From contig CM070873.1 of the NCBI GenBank assembly GCA_036365515.1, positions 217,918,876 through 217,982,875 of the forward strand: DNA of 64,000 nucleotides. The letters run 5' to 3'. Origin of the DNA: Torymus aiolomorphi (Eukaryota; Arthropoda; Insecta; Hymenoptera; Torymidae). The notes under the pieces were generated by a model that saw only the letters and a list, made by a program, of their open reading frames with translations, was not told the origin of the DNA and made no database searches. The number at the start of each line of letters is the position of its first letter. Positions within the stretch are counted from its first letter, which is position 1. The translations under genes and the position numbers were made by a program. Shown here in pieces: positions 36,579-49,710 of this stretch.

Positions 36579-37817
36579 TCATAGTCCGGTAGATATGTCA
36601 TTGTCTCGTTGCGCAGGAATATTTAGCCTCTCGGTGTACTCCAGCACCTCCAGCACCAAGTCGTCAAGTCTTTGGGCGTACTCGCTGTCGCGATCATAGA
36701 TCTCCATCACAGGCACGTTGTCCTCCCGCAGCATGATTTTCTTGTAAAGCTCGTCCGGCTGGTCCTCATATATGCTCAGTTCTTTTTTGCTCATGCAAAT
36801 AATGGGATAGTACATGACGGCGGCAAGCAGCGCCGACATCCTCATCTCCTCGTACTCCTCGACAAGATCCTCCAGGCTCGGCCTCTCAAGTGACGGGTTG
36901 TTCCTCTCGAGCGTGTCGCAGAGCTCGTCGCGATAGGCCTCGATGGCCTCGCGCTCCTCCCTCCTTCTGATCTCGCGCGTCGTGCTCAGGTACATCAGTT
37001 GAATGACGTCGTACATGCGACTGGCGTACCTCGTCAGCTGAAAGTCCACCAGGACGCACTTTGGCGGCTCACTGGAGTCGAAGAGCGAGTTGTTGGGCCA
37101 AGTGTCGCCATGGCAGAGCACCCGCTTCAGCTTGCCCCGCTTCTCTGGCTTGTACATGCGCATGAAACCTTGTGTAAAGGCTGCCTTGATGCGCCGAGGG
37201 TCGCGGCCCAGTCTTTGGGCTATTTTTTCCGTCAGATCAGAGTAGAGATCGAGGCGGTTTTTTTTCAGCGTGCGCTCATTGAACAGCACCTCAACGCAGG
37301 CAGCGGGGCAGAGCTCGCTCAGGGGCTTCCCCAGCCGCGCCTCGGCCAAGATAGAGGCGGCGTGCATGCGCGCCTGGGCCCGCAGCGCCGACTTCAAGTA
37401 CTTGCCTTCGAAAATTTTGCTCTCGCGCATAGCGTAGTTCTTGGTACGCATGTCCTCGAGGACGAGGACATCACTGTTGGCCAGCATGCTCCTGGGACAC
37501 CATTCGTCGCCTACGTAATCTACCTGTAATTCCGGAAACACGACGTTGAAGAATGCGGCCTCCTGACTAAATACTCCGCTGTTGCGGAGGAACTCCGTCT
37601 GGCTTTCTGAAACTTTTGGGAAAGCTTTCAGGAAAAAGTGGTGAGTTTCCGTTTCAGCGCTGCCTTTTCGTTTGATCTGGATGTCGAGGTTTTGATGATC
37701 GCCAAGGAAGCCAACCTTATCCTTGGAGTGTGCCTTTTGATGGTAGTTTATTATCTCGACGGGCTCATTATCGAAGGCCCGTTTAACGATGGTGTGAATG
37801 TCCTCAGAACTTAACAT
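36579..37817 (-). CDS. EcKinase-like (ecdysteroid/CHK kinase-like) protein 1, 412 aa
   Basis: Members of this insect family have a choline/aminoglycoside-kinase fold. Some phosphorylate ecdysteroids, and others are linked to detoxification; the substrate here cannot be told. The coding region is one uninterrupted 412-codon ORF of normal family length. Visible motifs are an N-lobe Lys in HFFLKAFP (about residue 64), Glu in FSQEAAFFN (about 86), VLVLEDMRTKNYAM (117-130), the catalytic loop LCHGDTWPNN (234-243) and the metal-binding VLVDFQLTRY (255-264) followed by YDVIQLMYLSTT. All key residues are present. It starts at the first Met, LSSEDIHTI following. A related gene lies 8 kb away in the same orientation (45,739), which indicates tandem duplication. 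It is GC-rich relative to its surroundings. Confidence 0.93.
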   Translation of the reverse strand: MLSSEDIHTIVKRAFDNEPVEIINYHQKAHSKDKVGFLGDHQNLDIQIKRKGSAETETHHFFLKAFPKVSESQTEFLRNSGVFSQEAAFFNVVFPELQVDYVGDEWCPRSMLANSDVLVLEDMRTKNYAMRESKIFEGKYLKSALRAQARMHAASILAEARLGKPLSELCPAACVEVLFNERTLKKNRLDLYSDLTEKIAQRLGRDPRRIKAAFTQGFMRMYKPEKRGKLKRVLCHGDTWPNNSLFDSSEPPKCVLVDFQLTRYASRMYDVIQLMYLSTTREIRRREEREAIEAYRDELCDTLERNNPSLERPSLEDLVEEYEEMRMSALLAAVMYYPIICMSKKELSIYEDQPDELYKKIMLREDNVPVMEIYDRDSEYAQRLDDLVLEVLEYTERLNIPAQRDNDISTGL

Positions 37818-39595
<1,778 letters not shown>

Positions 39596-39959
39596 AATAT
39601 AATTAGATACAGGAAAATGTAATTGATTAAAAAGAATTTGTTGGCAATAAGTTAGATCAATTAAAATTATATATAGGAGAGAGTTGCACAACATTTAAAT
39701 TAATTGTTACGACGTTTCTTAGTAATTTTAGTTAAAAAAGTAACGTTATTTTCAGTATCTATAGTGGCATACTTAGGTACATTAGAGAAAAATAATATTT
39801 TTTTTTATTTAACTATAGTTGTCCGACAACTATTTGAAAATAGTATTTTCCAATTGTCATATTGCGTTGACGATAGTAATCAATGACGTACACTGCAGAT
39901 AAAGTAAAATACATGTATTTGTTTTATCTTTGTCATTATCAGATGTGCATAAAAGACGA

Positions 39960-40530
39960 CCGAAGTTGAACTAACGTGTATAGACAATGTATAATACATC
40001 ATCAAATACATTTCGTTAATCTTATTAAATTTAACTTTAAAGAATCTTCGAGCCTATTTCGTGATACTTGTCCGTAAGAAAAACTTTGCAGAAATTCTAC
40101 AGATCTTTTTATGATAAACTTTGCACTAAATTTTGGGCAGGAATGTCTGCAGGTGTTTTCCTATCACTGGTATCCAACAACAAGGTTCAATCATACATTA
40201 TTTATCAAATTAAAAGAATTCTTTATGCGCAAATACAAATAATAATTTGTTTGTTGAATGTTCTCATGTATGCGGACGATTTGAAAATATTTAATGATGT
40301 ACATTCAGCCGAGGACACTCAAAAGGTAGAACGGGTCTACATTCTCTTTTTAGATGGCTAGTTAAAAACCGTGTCCCGTTAAATATTGAAAAATGTAATG
40401 CTATCTCTTTTTACAGAAATAGATCGCTATGTTTTTACGATTATTCGCGGTAAATAGTGTTTTACTGACTAGAGTCTTTTGTAATAAAAGGATTTAAGCC
40501 CGCTGAACAATAAATAAATAAAATAAATAA
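39960..40530 (+). pseudogene. Non-LTR retrotransposon (LINE) remnant with YADD motif
   Basis: The frame near 40,255-40,310 reads LNVLMYADDLKIFNDVHSAE, the catalytic reverse-transcriptase motif YADDLKIF of jockey/CR1-type LINEs. Downstream, in shifted frames, WLVKNRVPLNIEKC and NAISFYRNRS continue the family pattern. Upstream similarity is weak. The remnant ends in an AATAAATAAATAAAATAAAT tail at about 40,508-40,530, typical of LINE 3' ends. Frameshifts and 5' truncation make it inactive. Confidence 0.75.
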
Positions 40531-42290
40531 ATTCTAATTTTTTTTTAACTTTTAAATTTCTGAAGATATTTATTCGCTGTACATATTCTGTATTTATACA
40601 GTTGTTTTTTTGCATAATTATTCGACAATTATTATTTACAATTTTTATATGTAGATGTTACATTTTTCCAGAAATTCAACAATATATTTACACGTTTCTT
40701 GATTAGAAATTGTAGTTTAATTGTAGTTAACTGTTGTACTAACTTTACTCTTTATTCGTTCAAAATAGAGCATTAGCATAACGTCATTGAAATCATGAAT
40801 ACTGTATTAGCATTGACATATGGAATCTATTACTATTCCTCCTCGTGTCATTTTTTTATTATAGAATCAGGGCTCAGAAATGTCTTTATAGTAATTATTA
40901 AAATATGTTTTCCCTGAGTTTTATTTTATTTTCATTATAGCTTTTTGAGTATGAATTGACGATCTTTTGAAAAAGGGCTCGTCTATGTCACTATAAACTT
41001 TACATTCTTTATTTGAAAATCACACCAATATTTCCAATAATAACATCAATTTTGTTGTTTAACACGAATTGCTATCGTTAAATAAGCTATTCTTTAATGA
41101 TTATGCAACGCCTATTATCTTTCGCAACTCTCTCCATTATCGTAGGTTTACGTAATCTTAACGATTCAAAATATATCGTTGCAGAAATGATTGAAGTGGT
41201 CATAAACGTCAAGAGATGGGAAAATTTGTTAAAGTCTGGTGGGTTTTAATACTTTGTCACGTTCCAAGCATCAATAGCGTAGAAGGTCATCAATTGCAAA
41301 ATAAATATAAAATTCTTGACATGCTGAGTTTACAAGTGCTTGAAATTTCTGTTTCCCTTATTGAAATGATTATGTTCATTTTATTCACTTTAGGTTAAAT
41401 TTGTTAAAAAACGAACACGTCCGTCTTAGAGCGATTAAGTCCAGTTAATTGGTAATATTTGAATGAATGACCAGCAAGATTGCTGTAATAATTAATTATA
41501 GAAGTTATTGACAAGACACTTTTACATTTTTTGATTGTTCGTTGATAATATCCTTAAATGATTAAACTTCTCGAGAGATAAAACAAAATTTATGAATGAT
41601 ATCATGAGTTACATAATTAAGATTTTATGAGATGTAATGTTTTCTGAGAATTTGCTATATCACTTAGAGCTCTTCGTAAAATTTGAAATGTCATTGTTGT
41701 AAGTATGTACCTCAACAGATGAATCTAGAAATTGCACGTTTTAATATTCTTCATTTTACTTTACATTTTTCATTTAATATTATTGACAAGTGTAAAAGAA
41801 TACGATAAAGTTAAATAAATGAAATTACAGACAAACTTTACTACTTCTAGTTATGTATAGTTTTGCATGTTTAAATTCAATAAAATATAATTCCACAGGC
41901 TCATAAACAAAAAAAACCGCTACCAATTCATTGGCACATAGTTTCCTTAAATTTAATTTATTGATTCCTTTAATTAATTTTTACTTCTAATATTTAAAAT
42001 TTAATACTTTATCTTGTACGATGAGACTAACTAGGAGAGGGTAATGGGTCTGGATTTCGGATTCAACTTAAACTGTGGTATATGTTTTTGGATATACAAA
42101 TATGAAGAAAGCTGCAATATTAGATCCTAACACTAAAAAAAACTAAAGTTCTGGGAAATTTTAGTTTTATTTTGAAGAAAGTCTTGAAAAAAACCTTCTC
42201 TTAAAATGGCAACTATTAAACTTTAGAAAGTTTTAAATATAATTTCAAGTAGAGAAAATAAAACTAAATAAATCTCGTGAAATTTTAACC
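40531..42290. other. AT-rich stretch, no gene recognised
   Basis: This is low-GC sequence. A 60-codon ORF at 41,216 begins with a signal-peptide-like stretch (MGKFVKVWWVLILCHVPS), but it has no family match that I recognise and no neighbouring exon, so I do not call it. Confidence 0.4.
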
Positions 42291-42607
42291 ACATATAGTC
42301 TTCAATGAGTGTAATAAGTGGTTAAAATTTCAAGTCTCGATAAATCAAATATTCTCTGGGAAAACGCGATTCAAAAATTAAAAAAAAAAATTTTAACCTC
42401 AAATATCTTTTTTTGTAATGGACCGATTTTTTTTGGGCAACGAACTCGATCTGAAGATATATAAAAGCTCTATCTGTGCCAAATTTCAGGACGATTGGAT
42501 AATGTTTGGGCTTGTTATCGTGCGACAATGAAAACGCAAATTTTTTCTAAAATAATTTTTTTCTAAAAAACAAATGAAGATAATCTTTTGAAAATTTAGC
42601 CACATAT

Positions 42608-43453
42608 TAGTCTAGGCGCCGACAATACATTTCGTGGCTAAATTTTGTCCCCGTCTGAACCAAAGTTTTCTAGGAGTAATTTGGCTTGCTGTATCCAAAT
42701 TTCGAGGGTTCCCGGCCGAAAATGTGGGAGAAAAAAATTATAAACAATTTAATTGTTTAAAAGGCCATATCTCCGAAGTGAAATATCGCAGTGAGCTGAA
42801 ACTTTTTTCAAAACGTTCGTTTTTTTATTTAGAAACTTTTTTCTTATACTTTTTTAGCTATGTCTGATAGCTTTAAAGATATCAACAATAAACGCCTTTT
42901 GGTGCGCCTTTGCTATTTATATATACCACGCGCGGCCGCCACGCGCCGCATCTCGTCTTTGCGCCTACTATTGTTACTAGATAAAATGAGTAGATTTTAT
43001 GATTTGAGGTGTATAAATATATACTCCATCGCATAATTGCCAAAACAATGATCCATTCAACCATCAAAAATGACTAATTTGTATATTGTATACAAGCTTT
43101 CAGGTGAATATTTTACTTGTCTGCGTAAAAATATTTAAGGTTTTATTTCATTACTGATCCAAAAGGCGTTTATCATTGATATCTTTACAGCTATCAGACA
43201 TAGCTAAAAAGTATAAGAACAAATAAGTTTCTAAATAAAAAAACAAACGTTTTGAAAAAGTTTCAGCTCGCTGCGATATTTCACTTCGGAGATATGGCCT
43301 TTCAAACAATTAAATTGTTTATAACTTTTTTCTCCCACTTTTTCGGCCGGGAACCTTCGAAATTCGGATTCAGCAGGCCAAAATACGCCTAGAAAACTTT
43401 GGTTTAGGCGGGGACAAAATTTAGCCACGAAATGTATTGTCGGCGCCTAGGCT
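42608..43453. mobile_element. Long-TIR MITE, copy 2 (same family as in tubulin intron 2)
   Basis: The ends TAGTCTAGGCGCCGACAATA and the complement TATTGTCGGCGCCTAGGCTA bound inverted arms of about 260 bp and a centre of about 300 bp. It is complete at both tips, unlike copy 1, and it sits inside the 42-44 kb repeat. There is no transposase. Confidence 0.88.
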
Positions 43454-43692
43454 ATATCGACAGCTGAGCAGAACAAGGTCGTATCTTGGCGCGCGGACAA
43501 AGAACGTCGTATCTCAGCGCGTGGACGAAGAACGTCGTATCTCACCGCGCGGACGAAGAACGTCGTATCTCGCCGTATACTAGCCGTGTACTGGCCGCAA
43601 GAGCGCTGAGATACGACTTTCTTCATCCGCGCGGTGAGATACGATGTTCTTCATCCGCGCGGTGAGATACGACCCTGTTCCGCTCAGCGATA
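43454..43692. repeat. Palindrome built from ~31-bp tandem units
   Basis: Four direct copies of a GTCGTATCTC-CGCGCGGACGAAGAAC unit (43,478-43,575) face three inverted copies (43,605-43,675) across a short spacer. Outer CAGCTGAGCAGAACA and TGTTCCGCTCAGCG also pair. It abuts the MITE directly. Confidence 0.85.
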
Positions 43693-44066
43693 TAGTCTTC
43701 AATGAGTGTAATAAGTGGTTAAAATTTCAAGTCGATAAATAAAATATTTTTTGAGATATTAATTTATGAAATATGAAAACCTTTTCCTTAATAACAAATG
43801 ACAGAGTCAAGATAATTTAAACTTTAAAAAAGGAAAATATAGGTAATTTAAATACCTTTCAAGAAAAGTTCATTATATTATGTAATAATGACTGTAAGAT
43901 ATAAAAAATCAAAAAAACGTAAATTTCAAAATCGTTTTTTGGTTATAAAAAAAAAACAAAATAATAATTCAAATTCATCGGGGTACCAAGTTTTTTTCGC
44001 GAGTCGAAGACAATAGAGTTTATCCGACGAAAATCGGTCGATTCGTTTCGGAGATATGAAGAGTTT

Positions 44067-44075
44067 ACACACACA

Positions 44076-44160
<85 letters not shown>

Positions 44161-44198
44161 ACACACACACACACGCACTCACACACACACACACACAT
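44067..44198. repeat. (CA)n microsatellite, ~130 bp
   Basis: An ACAC repeat with a few interruptions (AT, AA, GC, TC). It lies within the diverged interspersed repeat. His-Thr and Cys-Val ORFs across it are artefacts. Confidence 0.95.
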
Positions 44199-44330
44199 TA
44201 TGCATTCACGAAAAAAATTCTCAAACTCAACTAATATGCACGTATATCAGCTTAAAACATCTTTTTGAACATTTTTTGTCTCAAAAATGTGTTTCACCGT
44301 TACAAAGCTTCCTCTATAAGGAAATGAAAA

Positions 44331-45738
44331 GTGGCATATACTAGAGTAGATAGATTATCCGATCGGCATGTTTGTTAGCCTCCTACATGCGAATCCGGTA
44401 TCGGAATTGTGAGGATTTTGAGATATCCGATGTATATAATATTTTAGGTTTCTTAAAAAATAAAATTTAACAAGTTTTTTACAAATTTACTTAACTTAAT
44501 AATGTACAACTGATTATTATTCGGTTTGGCCCGGGTGGCACGACATCGCATTCGGGTTGTCCGGTTTTACGGTTTCATCGATTAATCGATAATTCGCCAA
44601 AACCGCGGTTATTCGGTTTAAAACGTACCTACCATTTTGCCTCTATAACTTGAATAAGATGTATACATAAATTTAGACGATGTGATTATTTCACCAAATT
44701 TTTTAAACTAAAATTATGGTTCCGGTTTGAACACGGATAATGGTGATTTGGACGAGTTATCAGTTAGTCAATTAACCGGTTAACCGATCAACCGAAATCG
44801 TGAAACCGGATGACCCCCGTATTACCCGCCACTGAACTGAATTAACAGCCGGTTATCGGTTATCCGAGTAATAAGAGCTCTAATTTATATATCACACTCG
44901 AAGTGCCGGAACTCTAAGAACATTCCAACAAAACATTTATGTGACTACATAGGCTTTTATAGGTCTGTCCCGCAGAAATAACGTGTGTATGTATGTGTGT
45001 GGATGATTGCATATTTCCCATCAATAGTTGATTAAAAGTAACATTCCTCATAATTTTGCATAAGAAAACAGTAATAGTTGACACTTTGAGTGCTGTAGAT
45101 AAAATAGTGCAATTTTGAAAAGAAAACTACAAATTTACTATTTTAATTGCATTTGTGAAACCCTAGTTTTTCTATATTGTATTGTTATCATTCAAATGTT
45201 CTGTGGTATGAAAAATAAGTAATTTTAGCAACAGAACAACTTCGTTAATATCGAGCTTTGCATCAACGTTATCACCTACAAAAATCCATGATCCACATAT
45301 GGGTCGTGCAGCATTGAAAGTGTTTATATATGATCTGCAGGTCATATGCAATTCTGTTTATAGAATATTTATACCAAATATTTGTTCAGATTCTATTTGA
45401 ACATGTTATATTTTTTTACCCACTTCTTTACTATAATGCTTTTGGAATTGGTGAGCAATAGAAAATATCGAATTGTAATGATTATGTCAGAATTACGTAT
45501 TAACTCCATGGAAAAACATGAAATACATTATCTTTATGAAATTGAAATATATATTTATATTTAAGTGCTTAACTTAAAATTATGATTTGTAAATTATATA
45601 TAGTTCTTACATGAATTAAGTATATCTTAAAGGAATATTTCTTTAATGACATTATATAATACCGATATTGAGTAAAACTTTTTGTTCCTTACAATAAATA
45701 TGCCTTTTACAACCTACATAACAATGGCACATAATATT
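44331..45738. other. Intergenic stretch with a CCGGTT-rich inverted region
   Basis: At 44,527-44,835 GGGTGGCACGACATCGCATT and GTCCGGTTTTACGGTTTCAT face imperfect complements (GTGAAACCGGATGAC, TACCCGCCAC), around several AACCG/CGGTT motifs. The rest to 45,738 is AT-rich. The end adjoining 45,739 includes the 3' UTR of EcKinase-like gene 2. No other gene is seen. Confidence 0.45.
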
Positions 45739-46971
45739 TTATATTCCCTTGAAATGACTAATCGAAAGTTTCTCGCAGTAGTCGACTAATTCTAAAGCAG
45801 TTTCCGTAATTCTGCGTTTATATTCTTCATCTCGTTTCATATAATTGAACACAGCTTCGTTATTCAATCTAAAAATGTACTTGTCGTACATAGCTTCGAT
45901 GTTGTCCTTGTGATACAAATACTCTTCTTTCTTAACGAGCATGAACGGGTAGTAAAACATCGTCGCAAAAAGTGCAGGCAGCCTCGCTTCCTCGTACTCT
46001 TCCATTGCGTCGGACAAGCTCGGAAGCATTAGCGTCGAGTCATGCTTACGCAGTACCTCGCTGAATTCCTCGTGATAAGCCTCGAGAGCTCCGGGCTCTT
46101 CCTTCATTCTGATGTCCTTGGTTGTGGTGTAGTAAACCAACTGAGCCACGTCCCACATGCGATTGGCGTACCTCGCCAGCTGAAAGTCGATCAGTAGACA
46201 CTTGGGCGGCTCGTCGGCGCTGAACATGAAATTGTTGCACCAGGTGTCCGCATGCGAGACCACTTGGTTTTTGTCTTTGGAGGTCTGCACGCGCTCGAAG
46301 ACGGCGTCGAAGGCCGAGCCGAGGCCCCCGTAGCTCCGGCCGTGGTCTCGCGCTATCTTCTCGGTGAGCTCGAGCAGCAGCCTGAACAGGCCGTGCTCCC
46401 TCAGCTGCTGGCTGAAGATCTGCTCGGCGCAAGCCTCGGGGCAGACGTCCTTGAGTGGTCGCCCGGCGCGCCGCTCGGCCAGCACCGAGCAGGCGTGCAT
46501 GCGCGCGAGCGCCCTCGCCGCGGATCTCAGGTGCTCGCCGTCGAAGGTCCGGTTTTTGCGCATGGCGAATCCCTTGGCGCGCAGGTCCTCCAGTACGACG
46601 ACCTCCTCCGTAGCGAGGTAACACTCGGGGCCCCACAGCTCGTCTTTATAATCCTCCAGCAAGCGGGGCATCATTTCGTTGTAGAACTTGGCCTCCTGGT
46701 TGAAGACTCGGCATTTTTTCGCGAAGTCGCTCATGCGCTCAGAGTCCTGTGGCAGGAATTTAGCGAAGAAAATGTGTTTTTCGCTCTCATCACAGTTCGA
46801 ACGTTTAATAGTCACTTCCAGATTCCTGTGAGTGCCGAGAAAGCCGACAGTGTCTTTGGAAAAGCGAATAAGTTGGTAACCGATGACATCTACAGGCTCT
46901 TTAAAAGCGCGCCTGACGATTGTTTTCACGTCGTCGGCGTTAATCATTTCCTGCTTATCAGAACTGGGCAT
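45739..46971 (-). CDS. EcKinase-like (ecdysteroid/CHK kinase-like) protein 2, 410 aa
   Basis: This is a paralogue of the protein encoded at 36,579-37,817. The two share the same architecture and long similar runs such as ADTWCNNFMFSADEPPKCLL and the N-terminal VGFLGTHRNLEVTIKR. Motifs: N-lobe Lys in IFFAKFLP (about residue 71), EAKFYNEMMP (93-102), VVVLEDLRAKGFAM (124-137), catalytic loop VSHADTWCNN (238-247) and LLIDFQLARY (259-268). The catalytic loop has HAD where most members have HGD; the Asp itself is kept. I start at the Met at 46,971 (MPSSDKQ) rather than the in-frame Met at 47,007. A strong splice acceptor (TTGTTTCAG, AG at 47,000-46,999) lies between them, implying a 5' UTR intron. 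Coding sequence is otherwise intronless. Confidence 0.92.
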   Translation of the reverse strand: MPSSDKQEMINADDVKTIVRRAFKEPVDVIGYQLIRFSKDTVGFLGTHRNLEVTIKRSNCDESEKHIFFAKFLPQDSERMSDFAKKCRVFNQEAKFYNEMMPRLLEDYKDELWGPECYLATEEVVVLEDLRAKGFAMRKNRTFDGEHLRSAARALARMHACSVLAERRAGRPLKDVCPEACAEQIFSQQLREHGLFRLLLELTEKIARDHGRSYGGLGSAFDAVFERVQTSKDKNQVVSHADTWCNNFMFSADEPPKCLLIDFQLARYANRMWDVAQLVYYTTTKDIRMKEEPGALEAYHEEFSEVLRKHDSTLMLPSLSDAMEEYEEARLPALFATMFYYPFMLVKKEEYLYHKDNIEAMYDKYIFRLNNEAVFNYMKRDEEYKRRITETALELVDYCEKLSISHFKGI

Positions 46972-46998
46972 CTTATTAGTCGATTGTAGGTATAAATA

Positions 46999-47012
46999 CT
47001 GAAACAATATGA
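46999..47012 (-). other. Putative splice acceptor of a 5' UTR intron, EcKinase-like gene 2
   Basis: On the minus strand ATATTGTTTCAG is followed by TATTTATACC, 28 bp before the chosen ATG. It would exclude the longer N-terminus from the mature mRNA. The upstream exon is not identified. Confidence 0.5.
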
Positions 47013-47074
47013 AATATTTTTTATTAATATTGTTGATATAACATCAATTTTGAAAAGTACACAGTAAGTCAGTA

Positions 47075-47560
47075 ACCCACTTGACAATATCCATATGGAT
47101 TTCGTATGGATTTTATATTCATATCGAAATCCATACATAAATCGTATTCTCGTATATTCCATAATTTGATTTCTATATAGATTTCCGCCTAGATTTTTCT
47201 ACAGACATTTTTTAAATACTTTTCAAATGGATTTCTATATGGATTTCCATGCCAAAGCACGTTCGATATGGACCTCCATGTTGATTTTTATGTAAACTTT
47301 TGTAAAATCACTTGAAAACTATATTTCAAATTGATATCAAGATAATTCTATATGGAAATACGCGTGAAATGAACTTCGCCTAGAAATCCGCATGAAAATC
47401 CATTTGGAACATAATTTTATGTCCGTAGAAAAGAAATCTAGATGAAAATCCGTATGGAACATAGATTTCTATAAAGATTTCTACAAAGAATTCCGTATGG
47501 ATTTCCGTATAATGTTTTGGGACCGGTTTCGATATGGATTCCACATTGATTATGAATATT
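47075..47560. repeat. Degenerate short-period repeat (TATGGATTTC/GAAATCCATA)
   Basis: Variants of TATGGATTTC and its complement recur more than 20 times with irregular spacing of about 10-24 bp, in both orientations. It looks like an old, decayed minisatellite. The 61-codon ORF within (47,380-47,565, minus) is repeat sequence. Confidence 0.75.
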
Positions 47561-48727
47561 CCCAACTGGAAAGTATTGATGTTATTATTGCAATGAATAG
47601 TTCTTTTAATTACTACTAAATATTACTACTAAATATATATAATATTAAATTTTTACTTTTATTATCTGCATATTTTATACTTCTATGCGCAAATATAACG
47701 ATACTGTTAGAGTAGAAATATTATTTGAATTGAAATGGTGAAAATCGTATACCTATCTAAGCTATACAAAATATTTAATTTAAGAAAAAACCTGTTGCTC
47801 GAATCTTGGTAAAATAATAATGAAATTTTTTATTTCGTAACAGTATGCATGTGTTTTTCTTTTAAAGATGCGCTTAAAAAAAGTTACGTTTTGGAAAAGT
47901 TCTGTTTGGCTAAAGTTCGACAAATTAATGCAATAAGGCAATGCCAACCTTCTCAATTCATGATGTTTTGAAAAGGTTTGGCAACAATTAAGTGATGTAG
48001 TTTGAGAAAGTATAGCACAAGTTAATTGGACATACTATTATTATTTTAAATTTGAATGAGAGTTCAAGATAATTTATCCCAAACATTTGCTAAACTTTGT
48101 AAGAATTTCTTTTAAGGAGGGTCTTTTGCTAAGGAGCGTATTTATTGGATGATTCCTTGGGCCCCCAATATTTTAGCCCCAAATATTAATATTATTGTTT
48201 GCAAAGTAATCTAAAGTCTAAAGTAAAGATGAAATAATGTTAACATCCGCAAATTTATCCACTATTTTTTATTCAAACTTCGATTGTATTTATTTTAGTT
48301 TATTTCTACAATACAAAAATTTGGAGGTTAGAGATTTAACTGAAATCAGAACAGTTTTCAAAATCCTTCATTGTTAACTACATATAAAATTTAAAAATTT
48401 TTTTGTAATACAAAATCAAATTTTAAGTCATTAATACTATTTATGACTTATATTTTTAGTTTATAAATATTTCATAATTCTAAACTGGGGGTTTTATTTG
48501 GACCAATCAGCTAAGACCTTAAACGAAAAGCTAATGTCACCGTCGACCAATCACGGGCTCCTTTTAAACGGGATTGACCAATTGCAAAGGTTTTATTTCA
48601 GCTTCACATTTCCGTCATCATTCTCTTAAGAGAGGATATAAACAAGTAAGTATATATTATAACTTCTCATTTAAAGGTAATTAATTAAATACCTCTGCTA
48701 TTATATTTGACCGTGAAAATTACATAT
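47561..48727. promoter_or_regulatory. AT-rich stretch ending in a CCAAT/TATA promoter-like cluster
   Basis: 47,561-48,480 is AT-rich with no gene. At 48,500-48,585 three CCAAT motifs occur in the same orientation: GACCAATCAG, GACCAATCACGGG and TGACCAATTGC. GAGGATATAAACAAG follows at about 48,632, at a TATA-like distance. The arrangement resembles an NF-Y-type promoter pointing right. No coding sequence follows because the foldback element begins at 48,728. Confidence 0.35.
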
Positions 48728-49299
48728 GGGAGCGTCCAGCAGAAACGGGCCACCGAGCGCGCGCGGTGCCTTTTTTCGCGTAAAAGGCGCTCTGTTTAAC
48801 TCGTTCATAATCGTATGCTGCGTCTTTGAAAAAAAACCAAGGACCTATATCGATAGATTTGTTCCTGCTCTTTCCAATGGTGTCATTGTTTTTATTGCGA
48901 AATGCTTTCTTCCGGACGAAAACTCGAATTGAATATTGAAAGCCATTTTTCTCAAAGTATGTCATGTTTTTTTTTCAAAATAAACTACACCATTGGAAAG
49001 TACAACTCTTAAGCTTCAAAACCCTATCTTGGAGAAGTTGGAGAAATAAAGGGTTTAAAAGTAACAACATGAAAAAGACAGCGCCGAGGGTCCGCGCGAG
49101 CCCCTCGCGCCCGTGCGTACTGCACGTTTAAGTGCACGCTCTATTCAATTCGGTAATAATCGTGTACCAAGTCTTTGAAAAAGGAACTAAGGACATATAT
49201 CGATAGATTTTTTCCTGCTCTTTCCAATGGTGCTATTATTTTTATTCCGAAATGCTTCTGTTCGGGATTAGTACCCGAAGTGCCCGCTAGATAATTATT

Positions 49300-49710
49300 A
49301 AATGATGCCAAAAAGTTAGAACTTAAAAGATTTTCAGTGTCAGAAGATTCTAAATTATATCCACCGATCAAAAAAGAAAAAGTACACGGAGAAAAATTTT
49401 CTATTAAAAATTACTATGTTTTATTGTAACCAGGGGACAGACTTGAATTCTTAAAAAAATTACTATGTTTTCTAGCAAAAATTGCTATGTTTCTAGTAAT
49501 TTTTACTACATTTATAGCAATTTTTGCTATAAAACATAGTAATTTTTTTAAGAATTCAAGTCTGTCCCCCGGTTACAATAAAACATAGTAATTTTTAATA
49601 GAACATTTTTCTCCGTGTACTTAAAACTCAAACAAAGAAAGAAGCGGATGTCGCAAAAAGGACAATTCTTATAAAATCAAAAAAATGTAAAAAAATTAGA
49701 ATTTAAAGGA
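49300..49710 (+). pseudogene. Coding-like fragment in foldback copy 2, split by a MITE
   Basis: From 49,300 the frame reads NDAKKLELKRFSVSEDSKLY, then PPIKKEK, up to the MITE insertion. On the far side (49,619 onward), ignoring the insert and one TA, the same frame continues with a Lys-rich stretch ending in ...KKCKKIRI and a TAA near 49,705. It lacks the Cys clusters of the copy 1 ORF, so it likely represents another part of the same parental gene. It is non-functional and I infer no role. Confidence 0.45.
49385..49617. mobile_element. 233-bp TA-flanked MITE nested in foldback copy 2
   Basis: The ends are CACGGAGAAAAATTTTCTAT and the complement of CACGGAGAAAAATGTTCTAT, with TA on both sides (49,383-49,384 and 49,618-49,619). 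It is almost perfectly palindromic throughout, including GACAGACTTGAATTCTTAAA and its complement. Confidence 0.9.

Larger units (their letters stand above)
42291..44330 (+). repeat. Diverged interspersed repeat, split by a MITE and a palindrome
   Basis: The segments 42,340-42,607 and 43,693-44,330 correspond, in reverse orientation, to 50,910-51,660, where they are contiguous. Shared landmarks are GGGCAACGAACTC, ACGATTGG, TTATCGTGCGACAA, AAACAAATGAAGATAA, a GATAAAT...AATATTTTTTGAG block, TAATAACAAATGAC, the TAAGATATAAAAAATC block and a CTTCCTC motif. The order of landmarks shows that about 1.1 kb (42,608-43,692) was inserted here. The segment ATAGTCTTCAATGAGTGTAA occurs on both sides (42,298 and 43,692). 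Confidence 0.7.

Noticed and set aside
41216..41398. 60-codon ORF with a signal-peptide-like start
   Set aside because: No recognisable mature domain, no splice partners seen, and AT-rich DNA readily gives hydrophobic ORFs.
43926..44268. Cys-Val and His-Thr repeat ORFs
   Set aside because: Translations of the (CA)n microsatellite.
46046..46989. ORFs overlapping EcKinase-like gene 2 in other frames
   Set aside because: Shadow frames; composition is biased and motifs are absent.
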